From Streptomyces atriruber (GTDB lineage Bacteria; Actinomycetota; Actinomycetes; Streptomycetales; Streptomycetaceae): a stretch of DNA of 64,000 nt. How positions within the stretch are numbered: position 1 is the stretch's first letter; the number at the start of each line of letters is the position of its first letter. Position numbers and translations under genes: made by a program. The stretch lies in assembly GCF_001418325.1 (NCBI RefSeq), contig NZ_LIPN01000086.1:1-64000 (forward strand). Reading direction: 5' to 3'. This document shows positions 41,721 to 49,854 of this stretch, one piece after another. A model generated the notes under the pieces. That model had not been told where the DNA came from. It searched no databases and was given only the letters and a program-made list of their open reading frames with translations.

Positions 41721-43418
41721 TCAGTCCTCGGGCAGCTCGACGGGGGCGATCTCGTCGTAGACGTCGCCGGGGCCCGGGTTCGTGGTGTCCGTGGCCCCGC
41801 CGAAGTGGTGCATCACGCCCCACACCGCGTTCAGCGCGGTCTGCACCGCGCCCTCGGCCCAGCCCGCCGTCCAGGAGATGTCGTCGCCCGCGAGGAAGAT
41901 GCCGCGCTTGTCCTCGGGCAGGTGCTCCTGCATGAAGTGGGTGAACAGGCGCCGCTGGTAGCGGTAGTGGCCCGGCAGGTTCGCCTTGAAGGCGCCCATG
42001 AAGTAGGGCTCGTTCTCCCAGGACACGGTCACCGGATTGCCGATGATGTGCTTCCTGATGTCGACCTTCGGGTAGATCTCGCCGAGCGACTTGAGCATGA
42101 CCTCCATGCGCTCGTTCGCCGACAGCGGCAGCCACTTCAGGCTGTCGTCGCACCAGGTGTAGGAGAGGCAGATGACGGCGGGCTTGTCCGGGCCGTCGTC
42201 GAGCAGGTAGGTGCCGCGCGTCATGCGGTCGGTGAGCGTCATCGACATGACGTCACGGCCGGTCTGCTCGTCCTTGTCCAGCCAGAACGGCCGGTCCACC
42301 GGCACGAAGAGCTTCGAGCTCTCCATGTAGTGGGTCCGCTCCATCGCCGTCCAGTGGTCGATGGGGAAGAGCGAGTCGTCGCAGTCGATCTTCGAGAGCA
42401 GCAGCCACGACTGGGCCGTGAAGATCGCGGCCTGGTAGGTGCGGATGTCACCGGAGGCGTCGGTGACCGTCACACGGTTCCCGGCGGTGCGGTTGAGGCG
42501 GGTCACGGCGGGCTTGGGCGCGCCGTCCTGATGCAGCGAGGAGAGGGACGTACCGAGCTCCCAGTGGACGATCTTCTGCGGCTCGCGCTCCCACAGGCGC
42601 AGCGGCAGCTGCTGGCTGCCGCCGACGATGCCGCGGTGGTGGTCGTCCGCCTCGGTGTAGACGACGCGCAGGATCTCCAGGATGGAGTTCGGGAAGTCGG
42701 TGTCCCAGCCGCCCGTGCCGAAGCCGACCTGGCCGAAGATCTCGCGGTGCCGGAACGACTTGAACGCCTCGGAGTCGCAGAGGAAGCCGTAGAAGGTCTG
42801 GTTGTCGAGCTTCTCGACGAGCTTCGACCAGATCTCGCGGATCTTCGGCACGTCGCGCTCGCGCAGGGCGCGGTTCATGTCGGAGAAGTCCGCGCCCTCC
42901 TCCAGACAGGCGTTCCAGGCGTTCATCACGTCGCGGTAGACCTGCGGCAGATCGTCGACGCTGGTCGCGTAGTGCGACTCGCCCTTGAGGTCCACGACCG
43001 TGGAGGGGGTGGACTCGGCCAGCGGGTTGGGGAAAGCGCTGGTCTTCAGGCCCACCAGGTCGATGTAGTGCTGCAGCGCCGTCGAGGACGGCGGGAAGCG
43101 CATGGCGCCCATCTCGGCGGTCAGCCCGTCCGTGCCGGTGCCCTCGAAGCCGACGGTGCGCAGTCGGCCGCCGATCTGATCGGCCTCGTAGACGACGGGC
43201 TTGAGGCCCATCTTCATCAGCTCGTACGCGGCGATGATGCCGGAGAGACCGCCGCCGATGACGGCGACCTCGGTGCCGTGCTCGGTCGCGGGTATCTGGC
43301 CCAGGCCCGCGGGGTGGGCCAGGAAGTCGTCGTACGCGTAGGGGAAGTCCGGACCGAACATGGTGATCGGCGGCTGGGCGTCGGTGTGCTGGACGGCGGT
43401 GGGCACAGTGGACGTCAT
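41721..43418 (-). CDS. Flavin monoamine oxidase / tryptophan-2-monooxygenase-like
   Basis: 565-aa FAD enzyme of the amine-oxidase superfamily. N-terminal Rossmann motif VAVIGGGLSGIIAAYELMKMG (about residues 51-70) and the adjacent GGRLRTVGF; the C-terminal FAD contact FLAGDDISWTAGWAEGAVQTAL is typical. Size and the MRFPPSS and GGSQQLPLRLW motifs fit bacterial tryptophan monooxygenase/L-amino-acid oxidase types. It is the second gene of an operon (64 bp after the hydrolase, AAGGAG before the ATG). With a nitrilase-fold amidase partner the pair could convert tryptophan to indole-3-acetamide and then to indole-3-acetic acid. That pathway is an inference; a general L-amino-acid oxidase is the alternative. 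Confidence 0.85.
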   Translation of the reverse strand: MTSTVPTAVQHTDAQPPITMFGPDFPYAYDDFLAHPAGLGQIPATEHGTEVAVIGGGLSGIIAAYELMKMGLKPVVYEADQIGGRLRTVGFEGTGTDGLTAEMGAMRFPPSSTALQHYIDLVGLKTSAFPNPLAESTPSTVVDLKGESHYATSVDDLPQVYRDVMNAWNACLEEGADFSDMNRALRERDVPKIREIWSKLVEKLDNQTFYGFLCDSEAFKSFRHREIFGQVGFGTGGWDTDFPNSILEILRVVYTEADDHHRGIVGGSQQLPLRLWEREPQKIVHWELGTSLSSLHQDGAPKPAVTRLNRTAGNRVTVTDASGDIRTYQAAIFTAQSWLLLSKIDCDDSLFPIDHWTAMERTHYMESSKLFVPVDRPFWLDKDEQTGRDVMSMTLTDRMTRGTYLLDDGPDKPAVICLSYTWCDDSLKWLPLSANERMEVMLKSLGEIYPKVDIRKHIIGNPVTVSWENEPYFMGAFKANLPGHYRYQRRLFTHFMQEHLPEDKRGIFLAGDDISWTAGWAEGAVQTALNAVWGVMHHFGGATDTTNPGPGDVYDEIAPVELPED

Positions 43419-43482
43419 GGGGTACGGACTCCTTGCGGGGAACTGAAGCAGAAAGCTGGAGGCGGCTCAGGGGCTCGGAGGC

Positions 43483-44280
43483 TCAGACGAGGGACTCGTA
43501 CAGGCCGGGGCGGCGGTCGCGCAGGTACGGGTTGTTCTCGCGGGAGGAGCTCAGGAAGTCGGGGTCGACGTCGCCGAGGACGAGTTCGTCACCGCGTCCC
43601 GCGCGGGCGCGCGCCACGCCGTCGGGCCCGACCAGCGTGGAGAGCCCGACGAACTCGAAGTCCCCCTCGGGACCGACCCGGTTGACGTACGCGACGTACA
43701 TCTGGTTCTCGAAGGCGCGCACCGGCACGAGGGACTCGGCGACGAACTGGAAGGGGTGCATCTGCGCGGTCGGCACCACCAGGAGGTCGGTGCCCGCGAG
43801 GGCGTGCGCGCGGACGTTCTCCGGGAACTCCACGTCGTAGCAGATCATCAGGCCGACCCGGACGCCGCCGAGCTCGGCCTGCACGACGGCCTGCTCACCG
43901 GGGGTGAAGGAGTCGCGCTCGAAGCCGCCGAAGAGGTGGGTCTTGCGGTAGTTCGCGAGGCGGACCCCGTCCGGACCGATCAGCTGGACGGAGTTGAAGA
44001 CGAGGTCGCCCTCGCGCTCCGGGTAGCCGTAGGCGACGGCGACCCCGTGGCGTGCCGCGATCTCGGCGACGGCCTCGGCGGACTCGCCGTCGACGGGCTC
44101 GGCGAGCCCGGCGATGTCGTCGCCGATCGCGTACCCGGTGAGGAAGAGCTCGGGGGCCACGAGCAGCCCGGCGTCCGCCGCGGCGGCACGCCCGGCGGCC
44201 TCGTCCAGCGCCGCGAGGTTCGCGTCGACGGATCCGAGCTGCCCGGAGCTCTGGAGCAGGGCGGTGCGCAGCGCAGGCAT
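43483..44280 (-). CDS. Carbon-nitrogen hydrolase (nitrilase superfamily)
   Basis: 265-aa nitrilase-fold amidase. Catalytic triad visible: Glu44 (VAPELFLTGY), Lys113 (NYRKTHLFGGFE) and Cys147 (LMICYDVEFPE). The ending is GLYESLV. Such enzymes hydrolyse amides such as N-carbamoylputrescine, omega-amides or aliphatic amides, and with the oxidase partner an indole-3-acetamide-type substrate is conceivable. ATG start at MPALRTA. It is first in the operon, and its upstream region carries the TTGCG repeats at 44365-44422. Confidence 0.9.
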   Translation of the reverse strand: MPALRTALLQSSGQLGSVDANLAALDEAAGRAAAADAGLLVAPELFLTGYAIGDDIAGLAEPVDGESAEAVAEIAARHGVAVAYGYPEREGDLVFNSVQLIGPDGVRLANYRKTHLFGGFERDSFTPGEQAVVQAELGGVRVGLMICYDVEFPENVRAHALAGTDLLVVPTAQMHPFQFVAESLVPVRAFENQMYVAYVNRVGPEGDFEFVGLSTLVGPDGVARARAGRGDELVLGDVDPDFLSSSRENNPYLRDRRPGLYESLV

Positions 44281-44364
44281 GGCGGATCCTCGGGGCGTAC
44301 GAAGGGGAAGGCGGGGTCGATAAGACGGTACGGTCGGCGGCTGTGCCCGGACAAGGTCCGACCG

Positions 44365-44422
44365 TTGCGGGCAGCCGCGCGATCCGTTGCGCATGGCGGG
44401 GCCTGTGCGGCGATTCGTTGCG
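44365..44422. promoter_or_regulatory. Phased TTGCG repeats upstream of the hydrolase-oxidase operon
   Basis: CGTTGCGG (TTGCG at 44365), CGTTGCGCA (44387) and CGTTGCGCA (44418): the TTGCG cores are 22 and 31 bp apart, about two and three helical turns. They lie 85-140 bp upstream of the hydrolase start. The same motif with spacings of 21, 30 and 21 bp precedes the amino acid permease. The rest of the 324-bp gap 44281-44604 holds only a perfect 8-bp palindrome GTGATCAC (44553-44560) before the next gene. Confidence 0.5.
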
Positions 44423-44604
44423 CACGGGCATGGGCACCGGGTATCGGGGGCGTCCTCCTGGAGGTGCAGGGAGCGGCCGCGGACCCCCGCCGTGCGGCGG
44501 AAGAGGAGTGCAGCCCAGGGCCGGACGTGCCGGACCCCCCTTCCGCGAGAACGTGATCACGCCCGGACGGACCGGGTGCACGGACTCGAAGACGGAGGCT
44601 TTCC

Positions 44605-45279
44605 ATGAGCCGCACAGCCACCCCGCATCCCCGCGCCATCGCCGTGGCGGCCGCGTTGCTGCTGACCGTGGGGGCCGCGGGCGCGGCCGTCGCGTCGGGC
44701 GACGGAGCGGCGCGTCCCGCCACCGCACACACCGGTGAGCAGGCGCAGAGCGCCGAGCGGGCAGGGACCGGCGACCGGGCGGGGACCGGCGACCGGGCGA
44801 AGAAGCGCGAGGCCGCCGCGCTCACCGGCTCGGCGAAGATGTACCGCAAGACCACCGAGGACGTGACGTTCACGTTCGACGCGCATCTCGCTGCCGAGGA
44901 CAGGAAGGATCCGTCGCAGGCGACCGGCACCTTCCGCTTCGTCCACCTCGACAGGCCGGGCGGCGAGGGCGGCTGGGCGAAGGGCCGCATCGACTGTCTG
45001 ATGACGGGCGGCAAGGTCGCGACCGCCACCGGTGTCATCACCGAGACGAACCTCGAGAAGGTCAAGGGCAAGCGGGTCGGCTTCACCGTCGACGACCGGG
45101 GCGGACAGGACCGGGTCGGCTACAGCTGGGCGGCCTACGGCGGCACGCAGGGCCAGCCCGACACCCTCGCCCTGTGCGCGAGCTCGGCGCCGTACGAGAA
45201 GGTCAGGCAGGGCTCGGGCGACTTCGACGTGGTCCCGTGGAAGGTTCCGTACCCGGAGCCGCAGGACGCGCGGCCCTGA
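44605..45279 (+). CDS. Secreted protein of unknown function
   Basis: 224-aa protein with a Sec signal peptide (residues 1-31: basic start RTATPHPRA, hydrophobic core, VAVASGDG end). An exported low-complexity stretch follows, with two copies of AGTGDR, then a beta-rich domain (TEDVTFTFDAHLAAEDR, ATGTFRFVHLDRPGGEGG, VGYSWAAYGG). Two cysteines (IDCLMT and LALCAS) could form a disulphide. I do not recognise a family. ATG with GGAGG 6 nt upstream. It stands between the oxidase operon and the envelope-like module, facing the membrane protein gene, so its role may relate to either. Confidence 0.75.
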   Translation: MSRTATPHPRAIAVAAALLLTVGAAGAAVASGDGAARPATAHTGEQAQSAERAGTGDRAGTGDRAKKREAAALTGSAKMYRKTTEDVTFTFDAHLAAEDRKDPSQATGTFRFVHLDRPGGEGGWAKGRIDCLMTGGKVATATGVITETNLEKVKGKRVGFTVDDRGGQDRVGYSWAAYGGTQGQPDTLALCASSAPYEKVRQGSGDFDVVPWKVPYPEPQDARP

Positions 45280-45298
45280 CCGGTCGGGGCGGCAGCCG

Positions 45299-46657
45299 CT
45301 ACCACCCCGTGAACAGGAGGTGGTTCACGACGAGTGCGAGTACGGCCTGTCCGGTGAGCCAGTAGCGGTGGGCCGACGCGGGCAGGAATGCCGTCGCCGC
45401 GGGCAGGAACGTGGCGAACGGCAGCCAGATGCGTTCCGTCTCGGCCTTGCTCATGCCCGACAGGTCCGCGGCCAGCAGGGCGAGCAGGGCCGCGAGGACC
45501 AAGAAGGCCAGACGGTCGGCGGAGGTGGCCCCTCCGGTGCGAAGGCGGCTGATCGCGCCCGGCGCCGAGGCCAGTGTTCTGCGCAGACCCGCGACGGTCG
45601 CGAGGCCGACGACGAGCACCGTGCAGGCGAGGTTGGCCCACACGAAGTAGCCGTAGGGCCGGATGCCGCCCGCCCCTTGGTGGTAGCGCTCGACGAGCAG
45701 CCGGTAGGCCTCCCACCAGTCGAAGCCCGCCAGCGTGAAGGCGAGCGGAACCACGGCCGCTCCCACCAGGAAGAGCGGGACCGGGTGCGCTGTGCGAGTG
45801 ATCAGCAGGACGGCCGCGGCGACGACGGCGAACAGGGTCAGGCCGTAGGAGAGGTAGCAGCTGAGGCCGAAGAGCAGGCCGGAGCCGAGTGCCGCGGCGG
45901 CCGGGAAGCGGACGGTGCGGGTCGCGGCCAGGGACAGCAGGGCGATCGTCCAGGCCGTGACGGCGGCGAAGTAGCCGTCCGCCGACACCCCGATCCAGAT
46001 CGCGGCAGGGGCCAGCACCAGGAAGGGCGCCGTCCGGCGGGCCGTCGCCTCGTCGGCCAGTGCGCGCAGGGTGATCAGGACGGCGATGACGGCGGTGCTG
46101 CCCGCCGTGATGCAGAACGCCCCGGCCCAGGCGCCGCCTCCGAGACCGATGCGGTCCAGCAGGACGAAGGTGAGAGCGGCGCCGGGCGGATGGCCCGCGG
46201 TGTGGGCGGGCCAGGGGTCAGGGGCGTCGATGAGGATGTGCCGAGTGAAGTCCCGCAGCGTCCCGGGGATGTCCTCGAAGCGGTCGATGACCTGGAGGTA
46301 CTCATACTTGGTGGTGAGGCGCTGCGCCACGCCCCGGTGCCGGCCGTCGATCAGGGCGAGCGACCAGATCCAGGCGGTGGATGCGGCCCAGGCGCCGAGG
46401 AGCAGGGTCCGCCAGCGGAGCCGGGCGGCGAGGGCGGGAGCGTTCGCGATCACCGCGACGGCGACCGCGAGCGCGGCCGGGGTACCCGGGCCGACGTGCG
46501 GGTCCCACCGGGCGTAGAGGGGCGGCCAGTTGAGGTGCAGGGTGCCGTCCGTGCGCTCGATGGAGATGCCGACGGCGACGGCCGCGGTGACCAGCAGCAC
46601 CGCGACCGCGGCTGCGGCCACGTCACGGCGGTGTCCGGTGTGTCGTGTGGTGCTCAC
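45299..46657 (-). CDS. Polytopic membrane protein, glycosyltransferase-like (GT39/87-like)
   Basis: 452-aa integral membrane protein with about ten hydrophobic helices. The large first loop contains LNWPPLYARWDPHVGPGTP and the second KYEYLQVIDRFEDIPGTLRDF, an architecture like GT-C (lipid-linked sugar-dependent) mannosyl/arabinosyltransferases. A catalytic Asp/Glu-type loop candidate is in HLNWPPLYARWDP. The family is not recognised with certainty. ATG start MSTTRHTG. It is divergent from the molybdopterin enzyme gene (113-bp interval) and, with the nearby GT2, epimerase and DUF2064-type genes, is consistent with a surface glycan pathway. Confidence 0.7.
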   Translation of the reverse strand: MSTTRHTGHRRDVAAAAVAVLLVTAAVAVGISIERTDGTLHLNWPPLYARWDPHVGPGTPAALAVAVAVIANAPALAARLRWRTLLLGAWAASTAWIWSLALIDGRHRGVAQRLTTKYEYLQVIDRFEDIPGTLRDFTRHILIDAPDPWPAHTAGHPPGAALTFVLLDRIGLGGGAWAGAFCITAGSTAVIAVLITLRALADEATARRTAPFLVLAPAAIWIGVSADGYFAAVTAWTIALLSLAATRTVRFPAAAALGSGLLFGLSCYLSYGLTLFAVVAAAVLLITRTAHPVPLFLVGAAVVPLAFTLAGFDWWEAYRLLVERYHQGAGGIRPYGYFVWANLACTVLVVGLATVAGLRRTLASAPGAISRLRTGGATSADRLAFLVLAALLALLAADLSGMSKAETERIWLPFATFLPAATAFLPASAHRYWLTGQAVLALVVNHLLFTGW

Positions 46658-46770
46658 CTCTGCACGGTAGGCACGGGAGGGGCCGATGATCGCCCGGCGC
46701 GGGTCGACGTCAGCGTTTCGTCATGAGTTGCGGACCCGACCGGGCGCAGGGTCCGGCATACGGTCGAGTC

Positions 46771-48042
46771 ATGCCCCGCACCCCACGAGTGGCCTCCCCC
46801 ACCGACCCCGGATTCTGGCGCAGCCCGCTGCGCGGACCGTGGCTCACCTCGGTTCTCGGTGTCGTCCTGCTGGCCGGGATCACGCTCCTGTTCGTGACCG
46901 GCCTGCTGTCCTACGCGGCGTACAACCCGAACCTTTCACCCGTCAACGACAAGACGCCGGACAAGGGCCTGCTCGGCTTCTACCTCTTCGACTGGCCGAC
47001 CGACCCGCACTGGCTCTACCGCCTCAACCAGGGCCTGCACGTCACGGTCGGCATCGCGTTGATCCCGGTGCTGCTCGCCAAGCTGTGGTCGGTGCTCCCC
47101 AAGCTCTTCACGCTGCCCCCGGCCCGGTCGGCGGGGCACGCCCTGGAACGGGTGTCGCTGCTCCTGCTGGTCGGCGGCGCGCTCTTCGAGTTCGTCACCG
47201 GTGTCCTCAACGTCCAGCTGGAGTACCTCTTTCCCGGCTCGTTCTACCCGCTGCACTTCTACGGCGCCTGGGTGTTCTTCGGCGCGTTCGCGGCCCATGT
47301 CGTGCTCCGTCTGCCCCAGGTCGTCCGGGTGCTCCGGGAGCAGGGCCGGCGCGACCGGCTGAGGGACCCCCGCCCCGAGCCGGCCGACGGCGAGGGGCTG
47401 GCGTCGCCCCGGCCGGCCGAGCCGACCGTGTCGCGCCGCGGCGCGCTCGGCCTGGTCGGCGCGGGCTCCGCCCTGCTGCTGGTGACGACGGCGGGGCAGA
47501 CCGTGGACGGGCCCCTGCGCCGGACCGCCCTGTTCGCCCCGCACGGCGGCGGTGATCCGGGGAGCGGGCCGAACGGCTTCCAGATCAACAAGACCGCCGC
47601 CAAGGTGGGCATCGACCGGCGGGACACGGGCGAGTCGTGGCGGCTGACGGTCGGGGGGCCGCGCGGCGAGGTCAGGCTGTCACGGAGTGAGCTGCTGCAA
47701 CTCCCGTTGCACAGCGCCGCACTTCCGATCGCGTGTGTGGAGGGCTGGTCGACATCGGACCAGCAGTGGCGCGGCGTGCGGCTGCGCGACCTCGCGGCGC
47801 TGGCCGGATTCGGGGCGGACCCGCCGGGTGTGCTCGTGGAGTCCCTGCAGCTGCACGGGGCCTTCCGCAGGGCGGCGCTGCGCGACAACCAGGTCCGCGA
47901 CCCGCGCTCCCTCCTCGCGCTGCAGGTCAACGGCGAGGACCTGGCACCGGATCACGGCTTCCCGGCACGGATCATCGTTCCGGCCGCGCCCGGTGTCCTC
48001 AACACCAAGTGGGTGTCCCGGCTGACCTTCGGGGAGCTGTGA
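46771..48042 (+). CDS. Cytochrome b-like / molybdopterin-dependent oxidoreductase fusion
   Basis: 423-aa protein. Residues about 25-215 hold four hydrophobic helices with His residues (LNQGLHVTVGIAL, YPLHFYGAWVFFGAFAAHVVL) as in cytochrome b561/YedZ-like haem carriers. A linker and Tat-like RR segment (VSRRGALGLVGAGSALLL) precede a sulfite-oxidase-type molybdopterin domain (about 270-423). The molybdenum-coordinating Cys is in PIACVEGWSTSDQQWRGVRL, and DHGFPARIIVPAAPG is the family signature. This single-chain design resembles an MsrPQ/YedYZ fusion. ATG start. The next gene begins inside its stop (TGATG), so the two are coupled. Substrate unknown; methionine sulfoxide reduction is one family precedent. 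Confidence 0.82.
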   Translation: MPRTPRVASPTDPGFWRSPLRGPWLTSVLGVVLLAGITLLFVTGLLSYAAYNPNLSPVNDKTPDKGLLGFYLFDWPTDPHWLYRLNQGLHVTVGIALIPVLLAKLWSVLPKLFTLPPARSAGHALERVSLLLLVGGALFEFVTGVLNVQLEYLFPGSFYPLHFYGAWVFFGAFAAHVVLRLPQVVRVLREQGRRDRLRDPRPEPADGEGLASPRPAEPTVSRRGALGLVGAGSALLLVTTAGQTVDGPLRRTALFAPHGGGDPGSGPNGFQINKTAAKVGIDRRDTGESWRLTVGGPRGEVRLSRSELLQLPLHSAALPIACVEGWSTSDQQWRGVRLRDLAALAGFGADPPGVLVESLQLHGAFRRAALRDNQVRDPRSLLALQVNGEDLAPDHGFPARIIVPAAPGVLNTKWVSRLTFGEL

Positions 48043-48527
48043 TGAGCGCCTTCACGCAGCGCGCCCGGCGCTGGTACGGCGAGGGGCCGGTGCAGTTCCT
48101 GGTGCTGTCGGCCTCGTTCGCGCTCGCGGGATACGCGGGGGTGCGCCTCCTGGAGGGGGAAACGCTGCTGATCGCCGTCTGGTTCGTCGGTGCGGCACTG
48201 GTGCACGACCTGCTGTTCGTGCCCGCGTACGCACTCCTCGACCGGACCCTGCGGGCGGCCGCGAGGCGGCCGGAGCGCAGGGCGCTCGTCAACTTCGTCC
48301 GCGTGCCGGCCTTCCTGTCCGGTCTGCTGTTGCTGGTGTGGTTCCCGCTCATCACCGGGCAAGTGGAACGCTACGAATCGTCCACCGCGCTCGACGCCGG
48401 GGTCTTCCTGGTCCGCTGGCTGATCGTCACGGCCGCGCTGTTCGCGGGAGCCGCCGTGTGCCGGGCGCTTCAGGTGCGGCGCGCACGGCGCAGCGCCACG
48501 AAGCACCGGTCGCCGGCGGTCCACTGA
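48042..48527 (+). CDS. Small polytopic membrane protein
   Basis: 161-aa membrane protein with four predicted helices (residues about 17-36, 43-66, 87-106, 118-140). The loops are Arg-rich and it ends in a basic tail. Not recognised. Translationally coupled to the molybdopterin enzyme (start overlaps stop), so it probably forms part of the same membrane complex. Its 3' end overlaps the convergent methyltransferase gene by 58 bp. Confidence 0.75.
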   Translation: MSAFTQRARRWYGEGPVQFLVLSASFALAGYAGVRLLEGETLLIAVWFVGAALVHDLLFVPAYALLDRTLRAAARRPERRALVNFVRVPAFLSGLLLLVWFPLITGQVERYESSTALDAGVFLVRWLIVTAALFAGAAVCRALQVRRARRSATKHRSPAVH

Positions 48528-49192
48528 TCGACCCGGCGCCAGCCGAGCGGACGGGCGTGGCGCAGCAGGGCGGGGCTGCCCAGCCGGGCCCAGGGAAAGG
48601 GCTCGCCCGGTGTGCCGCGCCCGTCGTCGACATGTACCTCCACCCGCTCGTCGACGTCCATCCGCACGGTCTCGGCGATCAGCAGACCGCCGGGGGCCAC
48701 GAGTTGGGCGACCCGGGTGAGCAGGACACGGGGATCCCCGCCGATGCCCACGTTGCCGTCGATGAGCAGGGCGGTGCCCCAGCGGCCCTCGCCGGGCAGC
48801 GCGTCGAAGACGGACCGCAGCAGGGCGGTGCCGCCCAGCCGGATCGCGTGGTCGACCGCGGCCCGGCTGACGTCGATCCCGAGGACGCGGTGGCCCCGGG
48901 CCGCCGCCCCGGCCACCAGGCGGCCGGGGCCGCAGCCGATGTCCAGGACGCTGCCCTCGCAGCGGTGCAGCGCGGACAGGTCCGCCACGTCGGCGCTCGC
49001 GCACCAGCGTTCGACGTCCAGGGGCAGCAGCCACCCGTCGCTGCGGCGCAGGAACAACGGGCCGTGCCCGTTGCGCAGGGCGTTGGTGTAGGGATCCGCA
49101 TGCCAGGGCGCGGCCACGGGGGTCGGCCCGTGCGGCGCGGTGTCGGGCGGTGCGGTGTCGGGCGAGGCCGTGTCGGGCGATGCGGTACTCAT
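48470..49192 (-). CDS. Class I SAM-dependent methyltransferase
   Basis: 240-aa soluble methyltransferase: SAM motif I VLDIGCGPGRLVAGAAARG, motif II around VLGIDVSRAAVDHA, motif III VAPGGLLIAETVRMDVDERV. The N-terminus is Pro/Thr/Ser repeat-like (SPDTASPDTAPPDTA) before PWHADPYTNALRNGHGPLFLRR. Its ATG overlaps the stop of the TIGR04282-type gene upstream (49189-49192), so the three leftward genes GT2, DUF2064 and methyltransferase are one coupled operon. Acceptor unknown; a sugar or nucleotide-sugar is suggested by context. Confidence 0.85.
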   Translation of the reverse strand: MSTASPDTASPDTAPPDTAPHGPTPVAAPWHADPYTNALRNGHGPLFLRRSDGWLLPLDVERWCASADVADLSALHRCEGSVLDIGCGPGRLVAGAAARGHRVLGIDVSRAAVDHAIRLGGTALLRSVFDALPGEGRWGTALLIDGNVGIGGDPRVLLTRVAQLVAPGGLLIAETVRMDVDERVEVHVDDGRGTPGEPFPWARLGSPALLRHARPLGWRRVDQWTAGDRCFVALRRARRT

Positions 49193-49854
49193 CGGCTCCC
49201 GTCCCGTCCGGTGGACCCGGCCGCCGCCGCGATGCGGGTGAGCGCGGCGGCGAACCGGCTCTCCGGCGCGGCCGCGGCGACCTCCACGGCGTCGTCGGCC
49301 GTGTCGACGTCGCGCAGCCGGGGCAGTTCCCGCACCCGCAGTCCGGCGCCGGTGAGCCGGGCCCGCTGCAGGGCGCCGGTGTCGGGCCGGGACATGGGCA
49401 CTCCGCGCAGCAGTCGCGGATCGGGGTCGGCGAGGCCGAGCGCCCAGAAACCGCCGTCGACGGCAGGGCCGAACCACGCGTCGCAGTCCTCCCAGGCATC
49501 GGCGCCGAGTGCGGGAGCGAGCAGTCCGGGACCGATCTGGGGGGTGTCCATGCCGACCAGGAAGGCCGGCCCCGTACAGGCGCCGAATGCCGCCGCGAGC
49601 CGTTCGTCCAGCCCGCCCGCGCACTGGGGCACCACCTCGATGCCTGCGGGGAGCCAGGGCCCGGGGCGCCCGTCGAGTACCAGGACGCGGCGGCGTGCGG
49701 GCACCGTGAGCACGACTTCCAGGGTGTCGGTGAGCGAGGCTTTCGCCAGCTCGGCGGCCTCCTCGGGGGTGTAGGGCGGAGTGAGCCGGGTCTTCACCCG
49801 GCCCGGCAGGGGCTCCTTGGCGATGACGAGCACCGTCGTGTCGCGGGCGGTCAC
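49189..49854 (-). CDS. TIGR04282/DUF2064 family glycosyltransferase-like protein
   Basis: 221-aa nucleotidyl/glycosyltransferase-fold protein. GTG start overlapping the GT2 stop (GTGA, 49851-49854). Seen: the CofC-like opening LVIAKEPLPGRVKTRLTP, LDERLAAAFG, the acidic FLVGMDTPQIGPGLL metal motif and VDGGFWALGLADPDP. The family name comes from arsenosugar biosynthesis clusters, but it occurs widely next to GT2 enzymes and is probably an adaptor or nucleotidyl transferase. Its tight coupling to GT2 and the methyltransferase points to one pathway. Confidence 0.85.
   Translation of the reverse strand: MTARDTTVLVIAKEPLPGRVKTRLTPPYTPEEAAELAKASLTDTLEVVLTVPARRRVLVLDGRPGPWLPAGIEVVPQCAGGLDERLAAAFGACTGPAFLVGMDTPQIGPGLLAPALGADAWEDCDAWFGPAVDGGFWALGLADPDPRLLRGVPMSRPDTGALQRARLTGAGLRVRELPRLRDVDTADDAVEVAAAAPESRFAAALTRIAAAAGSTGRDGSR

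Noticed and set aside
41343..43685. 780-codon + strand frame opposite the amine oxidase
   Set aside because: Same artefact: low-complexity Arg/Val/Gly composition and no motif, while the minus strand holds an intact FAD enzyme.
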